From Candidatus Babelota bacterium (GTDB lineage: Bacteria; Babelota; Babeliae; Babelales; Vermiphilaceae), in NCBI GenBank assembly GCA_029262555.1, contig JAJCZE010000011.1, forward strand, positions 39,326 to 103,325: a DNA stretch of 64,000 nucleotides, read 5' to 3'. This document shows, piece after piece, positions 15,942 through 24,423 of the stretch (positions within the stretch are counted from its first letter, which is position 1; the number at the start of each line of letters is the position of its first letter). A program made the translations under genes and the position numbers. The notes beneath the pieces are model-generated. The model was given only the letters and a program-made list of their open reading frames with translations. It was not told the DNA's origin and did not search any database.

Positions 15942-15981
15942 TTTAATCGAGTTCAGTTTCGATCGCATGCATTTCAAAAAA
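15942..15981. repeat. 40-bp direct repeat, copy 2
   Basis: Identical to 15336-15375. This copy encodes the C-terminal residues and stop of the secreted nuclease on the minus strand and is therefore probably the original. Confidence 0.9.
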
Positions 15982-16524
15982 ATGTTTCCATCGCGGAGGA
16001 AATGGTTGCTTGGATGCCACTACGTATTCAACGTCATTTCCTTGCGCGCGTAAGGCGGCAACGATGCGTTGCTGATGAATGAATTGTGCTTCTAGTTTTT
16101 TGAGATCGGAACGCCATTTTCTATTTTTGCATTCATAAAAAGTGCTACTGTTACCTTGTAAGGCGATGATATCAAACTCTCGTTGCTCATTGCCGGCAGG
16201 TGATTGCACTATTGTGCCAAATGATTGGACTACGCGTGGTTGGCGCTCGGAACTGTGCATTTTATGAATAAGCAGTGCCTTTTCCAATTCATACCAATAT
16301 CCTTTTTGACTTGGTGATCCATGAGAGCGGGCAATGTTTTTGAGTACAATTAAAAAGCCGGGCGTGCATTCAAAAAGATGGCATGCGCGCTCAACTTCAG
16401 ATTGTTGACTTGGGGATGCGGTAATTATTTGTCGTGCAAGTTTGCTTGTTGCGCGTTGGGCGCAAAATGAAAAGGCGCAAAAAAGAAGTTGAAAGGAAAG
16501 TAAGAGGAATATACGCGGCTTCAT
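15943..16524 (-). CDS. Secreted PD-(D/E)XK nuclease-like protein
   Basis: The 193-residue protein carries a signal peptide (PRIFLLLSFQLLFCAFSFC). The rest fits the restriction-endonuclease-like fold: GYWYELEKALLI with a helix-1 Glu near residue 79, then EFDIIAL with Asp118, and FYECKNRKW with Glu131 and Lys133, forming the D-x(12)-E-x-K core; a Gln follows in the next helix. Intracellular members cut DNA in repair or restriction; an exported one suggests nutrient scavenging of host DNA or a toxin. AAGGAG precedes the ATG. It is the last gene of the tmk-holB operon. Confidence 0.75.
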   Translation of the reverse strand: MKPRIFLLLSFQLLFCAFSFCAQRATSKLARQIITASPSQQSEVERACHLFECTPGFLIVLKNIARSHGSPSQKGYWYELEKALLIHKMHSSERQPRVVQSFGTIVQSPAGNEQREFDIIALQGNSSTFYECKNRKWRSDLKKLEAQFIHQQRIVAALRAQGNDVEYVVASKQPFPPRWKHFFEMHAIETELD

Positions 16525-16540
16525 TTACTCCTTGTTTTAG

Positions 16541-17296
16541 TTATACCCCCTTAACTGATAAAAAAAGATCTTTCCAAAGCAGTTTACTGCTTCCCGGCAT
16601 GGGCGGCTGTGCATGAGCGTCAGAAAAATGTGAAATAATTTTCATGCAGGAAGTTTGCAGTTCACTGCTTTTTTCTATCACAGCAGTGCGATAAGTGCTA
16701 ATCCAATGTGAAAGCAGTGCATCCAAAAGCTCTTTGCTTTCATGTTCTGTAATGCCAGATTGATCAACCGCTTTTGCAAAAGTTGCCGGATCATGGAATG
16801 CAGTGCTGGTAAAAAAATCAAACAATGGATGATTGCTATATGAAGAGTCTTGCAATGCAAGATTGTGAATTGCGCATCGAGAGCGAATCGTAGGCACTAC
16901 ACCATTAAGCCGTTCGGCTAAAAATATAAAGTGATAGCCGGCGGGTGGTTCTTCTACTGATTTAAGTAAACTATTTGCGCACGCAGGAGGCATCATGTCT
17001 GCTTTTTCAATAATAAAGAAAAAAGGATCATTATCATCACGCGCAAAAGAGAGTTGCTCAAATAATGATTCAAATTGATCACGTGTATATTTTTTTTCTG
17101 GTGCGATCCACATCGTAGCATGATGTTGCTGCTCGCGAACCATTCGGCATGAAACGCAAGTTTGGCATCCATTTTGCATGCATAGTTTTGATTGCACCAT
17201 TGCAAACGCATGTTTGTATGCGGTTTCATGTGACCCAATTAAAAGATGTGCAGGAATCGTAGTATCAAATACTACGGGCGATGTTGATTCATCCAT
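16541..17296 (-). CDS. holB: DNA polymerase III delta' subunit
   Basis: The 251-residue protein is an AAA+ clamp-loader subunit. It shows a zinc-binding set (CMQNGCQTCVSC) and FFFIIEKADMMPPACANSLL with the degenerate Walker B. The typical EEPPAGYHFIFLAE and VVPTIRSRC (sensor 1 and SRC motif) follow. The P-loop is absent, as in delta' subunits that do not hydrolyse ATP. It overlaps tmk by 25 bases, a common arrangement of tmk-holB. Part of the replisome. Confidence 0.9.
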   Translation of the reverse strand: MDESTSPVVFDTTIPAHLLIGSHETAYKHAFAMVQSKLCMQNGCQTCVSCRMVREQQHHATMWIAPEKKYTRDQFESLFEQLSFARDDNDPFFFIIEKADMMPPACANSLLKSVEEPPAGYHFIFLAERLNGVVPTIRSRCAIHNLALQDSSYSNHPLFDFFTSTAFHDPATFAKAVDQSGITEHESKELLDALLSHWISTYRTAVIEKSSELQTSCMKIISHFSDAHAQPPMPGSSKLLWKDLFLSVKGV

Positions 17297-17889
17297 TGTG
17301 AGAGTGCCTTTCCAGCGGTAAGTATTACGTTATCGGGAGTTTGAGTGCCATCAAGAGTGATTACGTCTGTGCGATCTTGATACAGTTCATTGAATCCGGT
17401 AATCAGACGATCCACAAATTCTTTTTGTTCCTTTTCAAATGCAGAAAGTGCACCTCGATTTTGCACTCTTTGAGCTGCAGTAGTGCCATCAATTTTAACG
17501 TAAAGCGTAAGATCTGGCGTAATGCCCTGGAGTGCCCATGCATTTACTTGTTTGATCATCTGCTTATCAATGCCACGGCCATACCCTTGATATACCAAAG
17601 AAGAATCGCCCATGCGATCGGTAATTACAATGGTGCCTTGTGCAAGTGCTGGTTTGATTACTTCTTGCACGTGCTGCGCACGATCAGCAGCAAAAAGTAG
17701 AAATTCAGAGACTGGGTTAATCGGCATTGGCTGTGTTTGCAAAATAGTGCGCAATTGCTTGCCTAATGCACTTCCGCCCGGCTCTTTAGTAAGTAAGACC
17801 GTTTTGCCACTTTTTTGTAACAGTTGTGCTAAGCGTTGCGCAAGTGTGCTTTTTCCAGAACCATCAATACCTTCAATGCAGATCAGCAT
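17272..17889 (-). CDS. tmk: Thymidylate kinase
   Basis: The 205-residue enzyme phosphorylates dTMP to dTDP. The P-loop IEGIDGSGKSTLAQRLA is at residues 5-21, TKEPGGSALGKQLR follows, and DRMGDSSLVYQGYGRG is the DR motif with the substrate loop. Length is that of the bacterial family. AAGGA precedes the ATG. First gene of the operon with holB and the secreted nuclease. Confidence 0.96.
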   Translation of the reverse strand: MLICIEGIDGSGKSTLAQRLAQLLQKSGKTVLLTKEPGGSALGKQLRTILQTQPMPINPVSEFLLFAADRAQHVQEVIKPALAQGTIVITDRMGDSSLVYQGYGRGIDKQMIKQVNAWALQGITPDLTLYVKIDGTTAAQRVQNRGALSAFEKEQKEFVDRLITGFNELYQDRTDVITLDGTQTPDNVILTAGKALSQWMNQHRP

Positions 17890-17900
17890 GGCAATCCTTT

Positions 17901-18185
17901 TTAATTGTTTTTAAGTATGATGGAAACGACCTGACCTACTATATGCCTATCGGGCGCTCCGGGACGATGATATCCCATATTAACAATGTCGCCTATGCCA
18001 AATCGTGGGATGTATTTCATATCGCAAGGGTCAAAATAGTGTAGATTTCCTTGAGCGTCTTTTATTGTAATAATTTGTATCTGAGAGGAGAGCGTATTGG
18101 CTCGATGGCTTGCGATTGAGGCGTGGTGTGCGGCGTAAACAGGTGTAATTATGGTGGCAAGGATAATGAGTATATTTATTTTCAT
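17901..18185 (-). CDS. Small secreted beta-rich protein, tandem paralogue 1
   Basis: The 94-residue protein has a signal peptide (KINILIILATIITPVYA) and a short domain with the pattern ITIKDAQGNLHYFDP, then FGIGDIVNMGYHRPGAPDRH and VGQVVSIILK. The neighbouring gene encodes the same pattern, so they are tandem duplicates. Alternating hydrophobic residues and Gly-Asp turns suggest a small beta-barrel. No known function. It lies just upstream of tmk on the same strand. Confidence 0.68.
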   Translation of the reverse strand: MKINILIILATIITPVYAAHHASIASHRANTLSSQIQIITIKDAQGNLHYFDPCDMKYIPRFGIGDIVNMGYHRPGAPDRHIVGQVVSIILKNN

Positions 18186-18210
18186 TTTATTCTCGATATA
18201 AAAACAAATG

Positions 18211-18471
18211 TTATTTATATGAAATTTGTATAATTTGCCCTGTTACCCTGTGATGGCCGCGTGCGTCATCATATCCCATTGTGACAGTGTCTCCCCAGTT
18301 GAATAGAGGAGTGCTGCGCATGCTTGAAATGTTAAATGTATGCTTTTTGCCTTCTGAATCTATGATGGTAATTAGGGCTGGTTTTTTTGCTACTGGAAAC
18401 GCGCCATATTTACTTGCACATAAAGAAGCAAGAGGGGCAAGAAGTGCGAGTGCGAAAATTAGTTTTTTCAT
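18211..18471 (-). CDS. Small secreted beta-rich protein, tandem paralogue 2
   Basis: The 86-residue protein has a signal peptide (KKLIFALALLAPLASLCA) followed by ITIIDSEGKKHTFN, FNWGDTVTMGYDDARGHH and VTGQIIQISYK. These blocks align with the downstream gene: IT-D--G--H-F, --GD-V-MGY and --GQ---I. It is 25 bases upstream of that gene. Function unknown; both may act in the periplasm or outside the cell. GGAGGC lies upstream of the ATG. Confidence 0.68.
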   Translation of the reverse strand: MKKLIFALALLAPLASLCASKYGAFPVAKKPALITIIDSEGKKHTFNISSMRSTPLFNWGDTVTMGYDDARGHHRVTGQIIQISYK

Positions 18472-18563
18472 AGGGCCTCCATGTATACGATTTAAATACC
18501 AAAAAAACGATATCTATGATACATCTAAGTATACGAGCAATATAAGTTTTTTCCAGGATGTTA

Positions 18564-18776
18564 ATGATAAAAAAAGTTTCTGTAGAGCCAGGATGTACCA
18601 CCTGCGGGCTGTGCGAATTTTTAGCGCCGGATGTATTTGAGGTGACTGATATTTCGCATGTTAAAAAAGATGCAAATTATGTACGCAATGCTGAAGCGAT
18701 TAAAGAGGCTGCAGCACGATGCCCTGTGCAGGTTATAACGTATCAGGATGACGATGCTGATTCAGCCAAAGATTAA
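18564..18776 (+). CDS. Single-cluster ferredoxin
   Basis: The product, about 70 residues, has CTTCGLC and a later RCPVQVI, the CxxCxxC...CP ligand set of a one-cluster [4Fe-4S] ferredoxin. Between them lies the typical APDVFEV. I start at 18564 because AGGA is 6 nt before it and only touches the alternative ATG at 18558. The acidic C-terminus overlaps the acyl-CoA ligase gene, indicating coupling. It is likely an electron carrier for an unidentified partner. Confidence 0.85.
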   Translation: MIKKVSVEPGCTTCGLCEFLAPDVFEVTDISHVKKDANYVRNAEAIKEAAARCPVQVITYQDDDADSAKD

Positions 18777-20295
18777 TGAGCAAACGTTTTATGATAATTT
18801 ATATGAGTCTTTAAAAAAAGATGGCCGCCTGCTCTATGCAGGGCGGCTTTTAGAACGAGGTGCGCAAAAGTTTGGTGACCTGCCGTTTATTATTTTTAAC
18901 GATCAGACGTTTTCATATAATGATTTGTATCGACGCGCAGCAGCATTTGCAAAGGTGTTGAAAGAAAAAGGACTCAAGCCGCGTGATCGTGTTTTAATTT
19001 GTTTTGAAAATGCTCCCGAATTTTACGTTGCGTATTATGGAGTGTGGCAGGCGGGTGGCGTAGTTGCGCCAGTAAATACGTTTTTAAAAGAGCGTGAGCT
19101 TGCGCATATTATTGAAGATGCAAAGCCTGCGTTTATTATTACCTCTTCTGATCGTGTTGAGCTTTTTCAAAAAGCAGATGGAGAGCATCTTCCTCCGATT
19201 TTAACTCCCGAAGATATGCCAGAGCCGGGTGCTGACTTTGTTCCCGATGAGCCTATTGAACTTGGTGAGGATGAAATGGCGGCATTGTTATATACGTCTG
19301 GCACTACGGGCGTCCCTAAGGGAGTGATGCTCAGTTCAAAAAATATTATTACCAATATTGCGCAGGGCGTATCTCGCATACAGATTGGCTTTGAGGAGCG
19401 GCTTTTTGGAGTGCTTCCACTTTTTCATGTATTTGCGCAAAATGTCTGCGTTTGGGCAGCCCCTTTTATTGGCGCCACGGTAATATTAGTTCCTAAAATT
19501 GATCGTCGTTATATTCTTTCTGCGCTCAAGCATAAGCCAACAGGATTTTTTGGCGTTCCTGCACTGTATGGATTGCTTTGTTTATTAAAAACTGCACCCC
19601 TTGATACGGTCCGCTTTTTTGTATCGGGCGGTGATGCGTTGCCTGATAAAATTCGTGCTTATTTTGCGCTACTGTATCGTCGAAAAATTGCGAATGGGTA
19701 TGGGCTTACTGAAACATCACCAGTGCTTGCATTTGATTGGGAAGATGTTGCGCAGCCAACTGGCACGCTTGGAAAGCCAGTGTGTAATCTTGCAGTTGAA
19801 GTTCGAGATGAAAAAGGAGCTGCATTGCCGCAGGGCGCTATTGGTGAGCTGTGGGTGAAGGGCGATAATATTATGCTTGGGTATTATAATGCGCCTGAAG
19901 AAACTGAAAAAGTGCTCAAAGACGGATGGTTTAATACGGGCGATATGATGTATCTTTCCGATGATGGCAAACTCGTGATCACCGGCCGCACGAAAGATTT
20001 GATTATTCATAAAGGTATTAATATTTATCCGCAAGAAATTGAAAACGTTATTATGACCGATCCAAACGTGATTCGCGTTGGCGTGATTGGCAAAGAAGAC
20101 CCATCCCATGGGCAAGTTCCGATTGCATACGTGCAGCTACGCGAGCAAAAAGAAGGAATGGAGCAGATTTTGCAAGAGCTTTGCAAACAGCAACTTGCAC
20201 CGTATAAGATTCCACGAAGCTTTTTTTGCCAGGTGGAAGATTTGCCGCTTACAGCGACCAATAAAGTGGATAAAAAGCAATTGCGCAGTAAGTGA
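18754..20295 (+). CDS. Acyl-CoA ligase (AMP-binding family)
   Basis: The roughly 513-residue enzyme activates a carboxylic acid with ATP and joins it to CoA. Motifs: LLYTSGTTGVPKGVMLS (P-loop-like core), LPLFHVFAQN, GYGLTETSP, GWFNTGDMMYLSDDGK, ITGRTKDLIIHKGINIYP, and the catalytic Lys near the end in LTATNKVDKKQLR. It is closest in layout to long-chain fatty acid ligases (FadD type), but the substrate is not certain. The ATG at 18754 has AGGA 5 nt upstream and overlaps the ferredoxin gene by 23 bases. It may activate host-derived fatty acids. Confidence 0.9.
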   Translation: MLIQPKINEQTFYDNLYESLKKDGRLLYAGRLLERGAQKFGDLPFIIFNDQTFSYNDLYRRAAAFAKVLKEKGLKPRDRVLICFENAPEFYVAYYGVWQAGGVVAPVNTFLKERELAHIIEDAKPAFIITSSDRVELFQKADGEHLPPILTPEDMPEPGADFVPDEPIELGEDEMAALLYTSGTTGVPKGVMLSSKNIITNIAQGVSRIQIGFEERLFGVLPLFHVFAQNVCVWAAPFIGATVILVPKIDRRYILSALKHKPTGFFGVPALYGLLCLLKTAPLDTVRFFVSGGDALPDKIRAYFALLYRRKIANGYGLTETSPVLAFDWEDVAQPTGTLGKPVCNLAVEVRDEKGAALPQGAIGELWVKGDNIMLGYYNAPEETEKVLKDGWFNTGDMMYLSDDGKLVITGRTKDLIIHKGINIYPQEIENVIMTDPNVIRVGVIGKEDPSHGQVPIAYVQLREQKEGMEQILQELCKQQLAPYKIPRSFFCQVEDLPLTATNKVDKKQLRSK

Positions 20296-20460
20296 TTTTT
20301 ATCGAAGGATACGTCATTGATTTCTTTTTTCTGGTCGGTATACTACCAATATAGTTTAACTCTCTTATCTATCTAGGGAGATGTCCATGATAATTTGCTC
20401 AGACGCTGTATAAGCGATTTTCATTTTAGCTGCATTCGCAGCACATAGTTTCATAGTTTT

Positions 20461-20486
20461 ATGCACAAATCGTGCATTGTTTTTTA
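20461..20486 (+). promoter_or_regulatory. Hairpin and T-run in the leader of the ABC exporter operon
   Basis: ATGCAC and GTGCAT form a 6-bp stem around AAATC, followed by TGTTTTTT. It lies 22 bases before the ABC gene start, so it is either a weak terminator for the preceding region or an attenuator. Confidence 0.4.
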
Positions 20487-20508
20487 TGTATTTTTTAAAG
20501 GACTTTAT

Positions 20509-21243
20509 ATGAGTCAATCTCTTTTGCAGGTTAAAGACCTGAAAAAGCAGTATGGATCACACCATGCATTAAAAGGCGTTTCATTTTCAATTGAGCCAGG
20601 AGAAGTATTTTGCTTACTTGGCGTAAATGGCGCAGGAAAGACCACGCTTTCATCGATTATTGCGACGCTGCATCCAGCAACATCGGGCGATGTATTATAT
20701 AAAGGGAAATCGATTTATAACGATGTGCCTTCATATCGTCAGCAAATTGGATATTGCGCTCAAAAGCCAAATCTTAATCCATTATTAACGGTAAAAGAGA
20801 ATCTTTATTTTGCCGGAAAATATTTTGGAATGTCAGACTCTCAGATAGAGAGTCGGTTGGTTGAATTGCATCAAAGACTTGGCATTGACGAGTATCTTTC
20901 ATTTAAATCGGATGAGCTTTCGGGCGGATGGAGGCAACGCTTTATGATTGCGCGAACATTGATGCATAGTCCTCGGCTTGTAATCCTTGATGAGCCTACT
21001 GTTGGATTGGATCCGGATATTCGACGTCAGCTGTGGTATTACATTCAGCATATTAAAAGTCAGGGCGTTTCTGTGCTTTTGACTACTCATTATTTAGATG
21101 AGGCTGAAAATCTTGCTGATAGAGTTTGTGTTTTATCGCAGGGAGAAGTCAAGCTGATAGACACTCCGGAAAATCTTATGAAATCATTTGATAAGAAAAA
21201 TCTTGAAGAGGTATTTCTTCAACTTACTCGCAAAGAGGGATAA
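20509..21243 (+). CDS. ABC-2 type exporter, ATP-binding protein
   Basis: The start at 20509 follows AAAGGA, giving 244 residues. All nucleotide-binding motifs are present: GVNGAGKTTLSS (Walker A), CAQKPNLNPLLT (Q-loop), LSGGWRQRFMIA (signature), LVILDEPTVGLDP (Walker B) and TTHYLDEAENLADR (H-loop). The short C-terminal region is typical of drug, polysaccharide or lipid exporters of the ABC-2 class. The membrane partner starts 3 bases downstream, and a glycosyltransferase ends the operon, which suggests export of a glycan or glycolipid. Confidence 0.93.
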   Translation: MSQSLLQVKDLKKQYGSHHALKGVSFSIEPGEVFCLLGVNGAGKTTLSSIIATLHPATSGDVLYKGKSIYNDVPSYRQQIGYCAQKPNLNPLLTVKENLYFAGKYFGMSDSQIESRLVELHQRLGIDEYLSFKSDELSGGWRQRFMIARTLMHSPRLVILDEPTVGLDPDIRRQLWYYIQHIKSQGVSVLLTTHYLDEAENLADRVCVLSQGEVKLIDTPENLMKSFDKKNLEEVFLQLTRKEG

Positions 21244-21246
21244 CAT

Positions 21247-22032
21247 ATGCAGATTTCGCACTTTATACATACGATGTATTATTTAGTGAATACGCAGTAT
21301 CGTATTTTTCTTCAGACCATTAAAGATAAATATATTGATCTCTTTATTTGGGTAATTGCAATGGCGGCAGTAACGATTTATTTGCTGCCATCGTTTGGGC
21401 TTGCTACTTCATATGGCACATTTATGATTGCAAGCATGGCGGCCAGTGCTGGATTGTTTGAGCAATTTTCTGGAACGGTGAATTTGATTAGTGATTTTGA
21501 GGGAGATAATATTACCTCTTTTTATCTGACACTTCCGATCCCGTCTTGGATGGTTTTTTTAAGCTATGGCATTTTTTATGCTTTTAACACCATGGTATTA
21601 ACAGCATTCGTGCTACCAATCTCGAAGCTTATTTTTTGGAATCACTTTAATGTGTCTCAGTTGAATGTATTGAAATATGGACTGATGCTTATGGCAACGT
21701 CTTCGTTTTATGCATCTTTTACGTTGTGGATGGCCAGTTTTGTTGCTAATTTGCAACGAATTGGAAGTGTTTGGATGCGTTTTACGTTTCCAATTTGGAC
21801 ATTCGGGGCATTTCAATATTCATACGCGGTATTGTCTGATTTAAATCCATGGCTTGGATATGCAAGCCTTTTAAATCCCATGACGTACGTAATGGAAGGA
21901 ACTCGGGCTGCAGTGCTTGGGCAGGAAGGATCTCTTAATGTATGGATGTGTATAGTGTTAACATTCATTTTCTCTCTATTATTTGCATCGCATGGAATTT
22001 ATCGAATTAAGCGGCGTTTGGATTACGTATAA
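21247..22032 (+). CDS. ABC-2 type exporter, membrane protein
   Basis: The 261-residue protein has about six membrane helices. The first is IDLFIWVIAMAAVTIYLL, and others contain MVFLSYGIFYAFNTM and WMRFTFPIWTFGAF. The phrase LLNPMTYVMEGTRAAVLG before the last helix is the typical ABC-2 permease signature (N-P-TY---G-R). It pairs with the ATPase just upstream. Confidence 0.88.
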   Translation: MQISHFIHTMYYLVNTQYRIFLQTIKDKYIDLFIWVIAMAAVTIYLLPSFGLATSYGTFMIASMAASAGLFEQFSGTVNLISDFEGDNITSFYLTLPIPSWMVFLSYGIFYAFNTMVLTAFVLPISKLIFWNHFNVSQLNVLKYGLMLMATSSFYASFTLWMASFVANLQRIGSVWMRFTFPIWTFGAFQYSYAVLSDLNPWLGYASLLNPMTYVMEGTRAAVLGQEGSLNVWMCIVLTFIFSLLFASHGIYRIKRRLDYV

Positions 22033-22043
22033 GGGAATACTCT

Positions 22044-23135
22044 ATGCGCATTGTCCATTTCATTACCAGCTTAGAGCAAGGGGGTGCACAGGCTGTTCTT
22101 TTTGATGTGGTAGTGCATTTTAAAAAGCGCGATTATAAACAGGCCATCGTGTATGTGCATGATGGCCCTTTTGCTGCCCGATTTAAAAATGCTGGTATTG
22201 ATATATATCAATTGCGTGGATTCGTTGCTTATTTTGATCCTATTGCGTTGTATCGATTGATGCGCATACTCAAAAAAATAAAGCCGGATTATCTGCATAC
22301 TGTTTTATGGGCTGCAAATTGGATGGGAAGAATTGCAGCGCGATTGCGTTCTATTCAATGCGTTGTTTCACTGCATAATAATTATGATCAAAACGGTTTG
22401 CTGCGTCGATTACTGGATCGATGCGTGCCGTATAAGGTCTATGCAATTATTGCCGTTTCAGACGAAGTGAAAAAATCATTTACGCACTCTTATCCGAACG
22501 CAAACGTAACCGTGATTCAAAATGGCATTGATATTGCTGCGATTAGAGCGGCTGCATATGCACAGCAAAAAACGCGAGCGCAGTTGAGTTTAAAAGAGAG
22601 TGATTTTGTAATTGGTACGGTCGGGCGCTTTTCTTCTATTAAAGAATATCCTCTATTATTGGAGGCATTTGCACTGGTATATGAAGGCAATTCTCAAGCT
22701 CGATTGCTGATTATAGGGCAGGGAGAACAAGAAAAAGAGCTGCGTGATTATGCCAAAAAGTTGAAAGTTGCTCCCTATATTCGCTGGATTGTGGGAAAAC
22801 AGGCCTATGGATACTATAATCTTTTTGATTGTTTTGTATTGGCCTCGCAAAAAGAGGGGATTTCAATTGCGCTGCTTGAAGCGATGAGTTTGGGCGTAAT
22901 GCCGATTAATGCATATCACACTGCGCAACATCCGGTGATCATAGATAGGCATAATGGGCGTGTTGCAAAAGCGCGCAACGCAACGGATTTTGCAGCAAAA
23001 TTGAATGAATGTATTGTGTTGGCAGATCGGTCCGATGAACTTGCAAAAAATGCGCAACGCGATGTGCGTAATCGTTTTGCAATTGAGGGCATGATTGCAG
23101 CATATAGTCGCATTTTTGAAACAATTCAAATGTAA
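22044..23135 (+). CDS. Family 4 glycosyltransferase
   Basis: The 363-residue protein has a GT-B fold: N-terminal MRIVHFITSLEQGGAQAVL (acceptor side), a central VIQNGIDI, then IGTVGRFSSIKEYPLLLEAF and LLIIGQGEQEKELR. The donor-binding region ASQKEGISIALLEAMSLG holds the EX7E motif. It would move a sugar from a nucleotide sugar to a lipid or glycan acceptor. Being last in the ABC-2 exporter operon, it probably builds the exported glycan. A paralogue with the same opening (LELGGAQ) lies at 30685-31830. Confidence 0.9.
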   Translation: MRIVHFITSLEQGGAQAVLFDVVVHFKKRDYKQAIVYVHDGPFAARFKNAGIDIYQLRGFVAYFDPIALYRLMRILKKIKPDYLHTVLWAANWMGRIAARLRSIQCVVSLHNNYDQNGLLRRLLDRCVPYKVYAIIAVSDEVKKSFTHSYPNANVTVIQNGIDIAAIRAAAYAQQKTRAQLSLKESDFVIGTVGRFSSIKEYPLLLEAFALVYEGNSQARLLIIGQGEQEKELRDYAKKLKVAPYIRWIVGKQAYGYYNLFDCFVLASQKEGISIALLEAMSLGVMPINAYHTAQHPVIIDRHNGRVAKARNATDFAAKLNECIVLADRSDELAKNAQRDVRNRFAIEGMIAAYSRIFETIQM

Positions 23136-23324
23136 ATGTTTGGAGCTGTTTTTGAGTATGCATTTGCATCATGTAGAAATAAAAATAAATGATAAAAAAA
23201 TATGCAAAAAATATGTTGCGTAGATTGCGCAATAAAGTTGCAGTATTAGTTGATTAAAAGAAAAAGTTGGGCTACCTTATTGATAGAAATTGTAAGCTTT
23301 CTTTTAAAAAAGATAACCTCCATT

Positions 23325-23358
23325 TCCCCTATCCGCGACATTCTGTCTGGGTAGGGGA
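23325..23358 (+). promoter_or_regulatory. Stable hairpin before the metallo-hydrolase gene
   Basis: TCCCCTATCC and GGGTAGGGGA pair over 10 positions (one wobble) around a 14-nt loop, ending 23 bases before the ATG at 23382. A TTCATTTTTG tail could make it a terminator for the operon upstream; it may instead control the next gene. Confidence 0.5.
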
Positions 23359-23381
23359 TACTTCATTTTTGATAGACCTCA

Positions 23382-24326
23382 ATGATTAAATGGTTTCCAA
23401 TAAAAAAACGCAATCGTTTTTATAATCCATCTGGCGAAAGTGCGCCGGAATCGTTGCTGTTTGGTACGGTTCCATCGTTACTTAAATCATTCCGTTCTCG
23501 ATTTTTTCATAAAAAACCACAGCCAGCTTCCTGGCTTCATCCGCAGCAAATTCCATTTCGATCGCAAGAACTTTCAATTACGTGGATTGGGCACGCAACG
23601 TTTTTAATTCAGATAGCTGATTTGAATATTTTAACCGATCCAGTATTTGGTGAGGTATCTACATTTTTTCCCCGCATTTTAGCGCCGGGTGTTCATTTAG
23701 ATACGCTTCCTACGATTGATTATGTTTTGATTTCTCATAATCATTGGGATCATATGGATGCGGCATCATTAACGGCATTAAAAGAGCGCCATCCAAGTAT
23801 GCAAGTCTTAGCACCGCAGGGTGATAAAGCGTGGTTTGCAAAACGTCGATTTCAGGCACACGAATTAAGCTGGTGGGAATCGCATTCGCACAAAAAAGGT
23901 ACGTTTTCATTTTTGCCCGCCGTGCATTGGTCTGGAAGAGGATTGTTTGATACGAATCGTTCTTTGTGGGGCAGCTGGATGATTGAGGCTGGAGATAGAT
24001 CGATTTATTTTGCAGGTGATACGGCATATGGTGAGCATTTTAAGCAGATTGCGCATGAGTATCCATCTATTGATGTAGCGCTTATGCCGATTGGCCCGTG
24101 TGAGCCAAAAGAATGGATGCGGCGCACGCATATGGATGTGGAGCGATCGGTGCAGGCATTTCATGATTTAAAAGCAACTCATTTTATTCCGATGCATTGG
24201 GGTACGTTTCCCTTTGGAAACGATCAATTTGATGCGCCCATTGCACAACTCAAAAAGCACAGCTCTGACCTTAAAAAGGGTTCGTTTCATTTTTTAAAGG
24301 CAGGATTTCGTCAAATAGTGCCATAA
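23382..24326 (+). CDS. NAPE-PLD-like metallo-beta-lactamase fold hydrolase
   Basis: The 314-residue enzyme has the zinc-binding residues of the fold in order: TWIGHATFLIQ, ILTDPVFG, SHNHWDHMD (the HxHxDH motif), AVHWSGRG, YFAGDTAYGEHF and, near the end, FIPMHWGTF. This set and the spacing match N-acyl-phosphatidylethanolamine phospholipase D and bacterial relatives (UlaG/RomA group). It probably hydrolyses a phosphodiester in a lipid or small metabolite. No signal peptide is present, so it is cytoplasmic. Lipid substrate is inferred from family only. Confidence 0.87.
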   Translation: MIKWFPIKKRNRFYNPSGESAPESLLFGTVPSLLKSFRSRFFHKKPQPASWLHPQQIPFRSQELSITWIGHATFLIQIADLNILTDPVFGEVSTFFPRILAPGVHLDTLPTIDYVLISHNHWDHMDAASLTALKERHPSMQVLAPQGDKAWFAKRRFQAHELSWWESHSHKKGTFSFLPAVHWSGRGLFDTNRSLWGSWMIEAGDRSIYFAGDTAYGEHFKQIAHEYPSIDVALMPIGPCEPKEWMRRTHMDVERSVQAFHDLKATHFIPMHWGTFPFGNDQFDAPIAQLKKHSSDLKKGSFHFLKAGFRQIVP

Positions 24327-24423
24327 ATGGCTAAAAAGGCACAAAACTATTGTTTTTCAGCCGTTATTTCTTATATGCTGAAGATAGGAAAAAGAGGTAT
24401 GTTAAGAAATAAAGGGGTATGGT

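Noticed and set aside
20388..20414. Eight-codon frame (MIICSDAV) after GGGAGATGTCC
   Set aside because: A leader peptide is possible but there is no attenuator logic visible (no codon run), so it is not listed.
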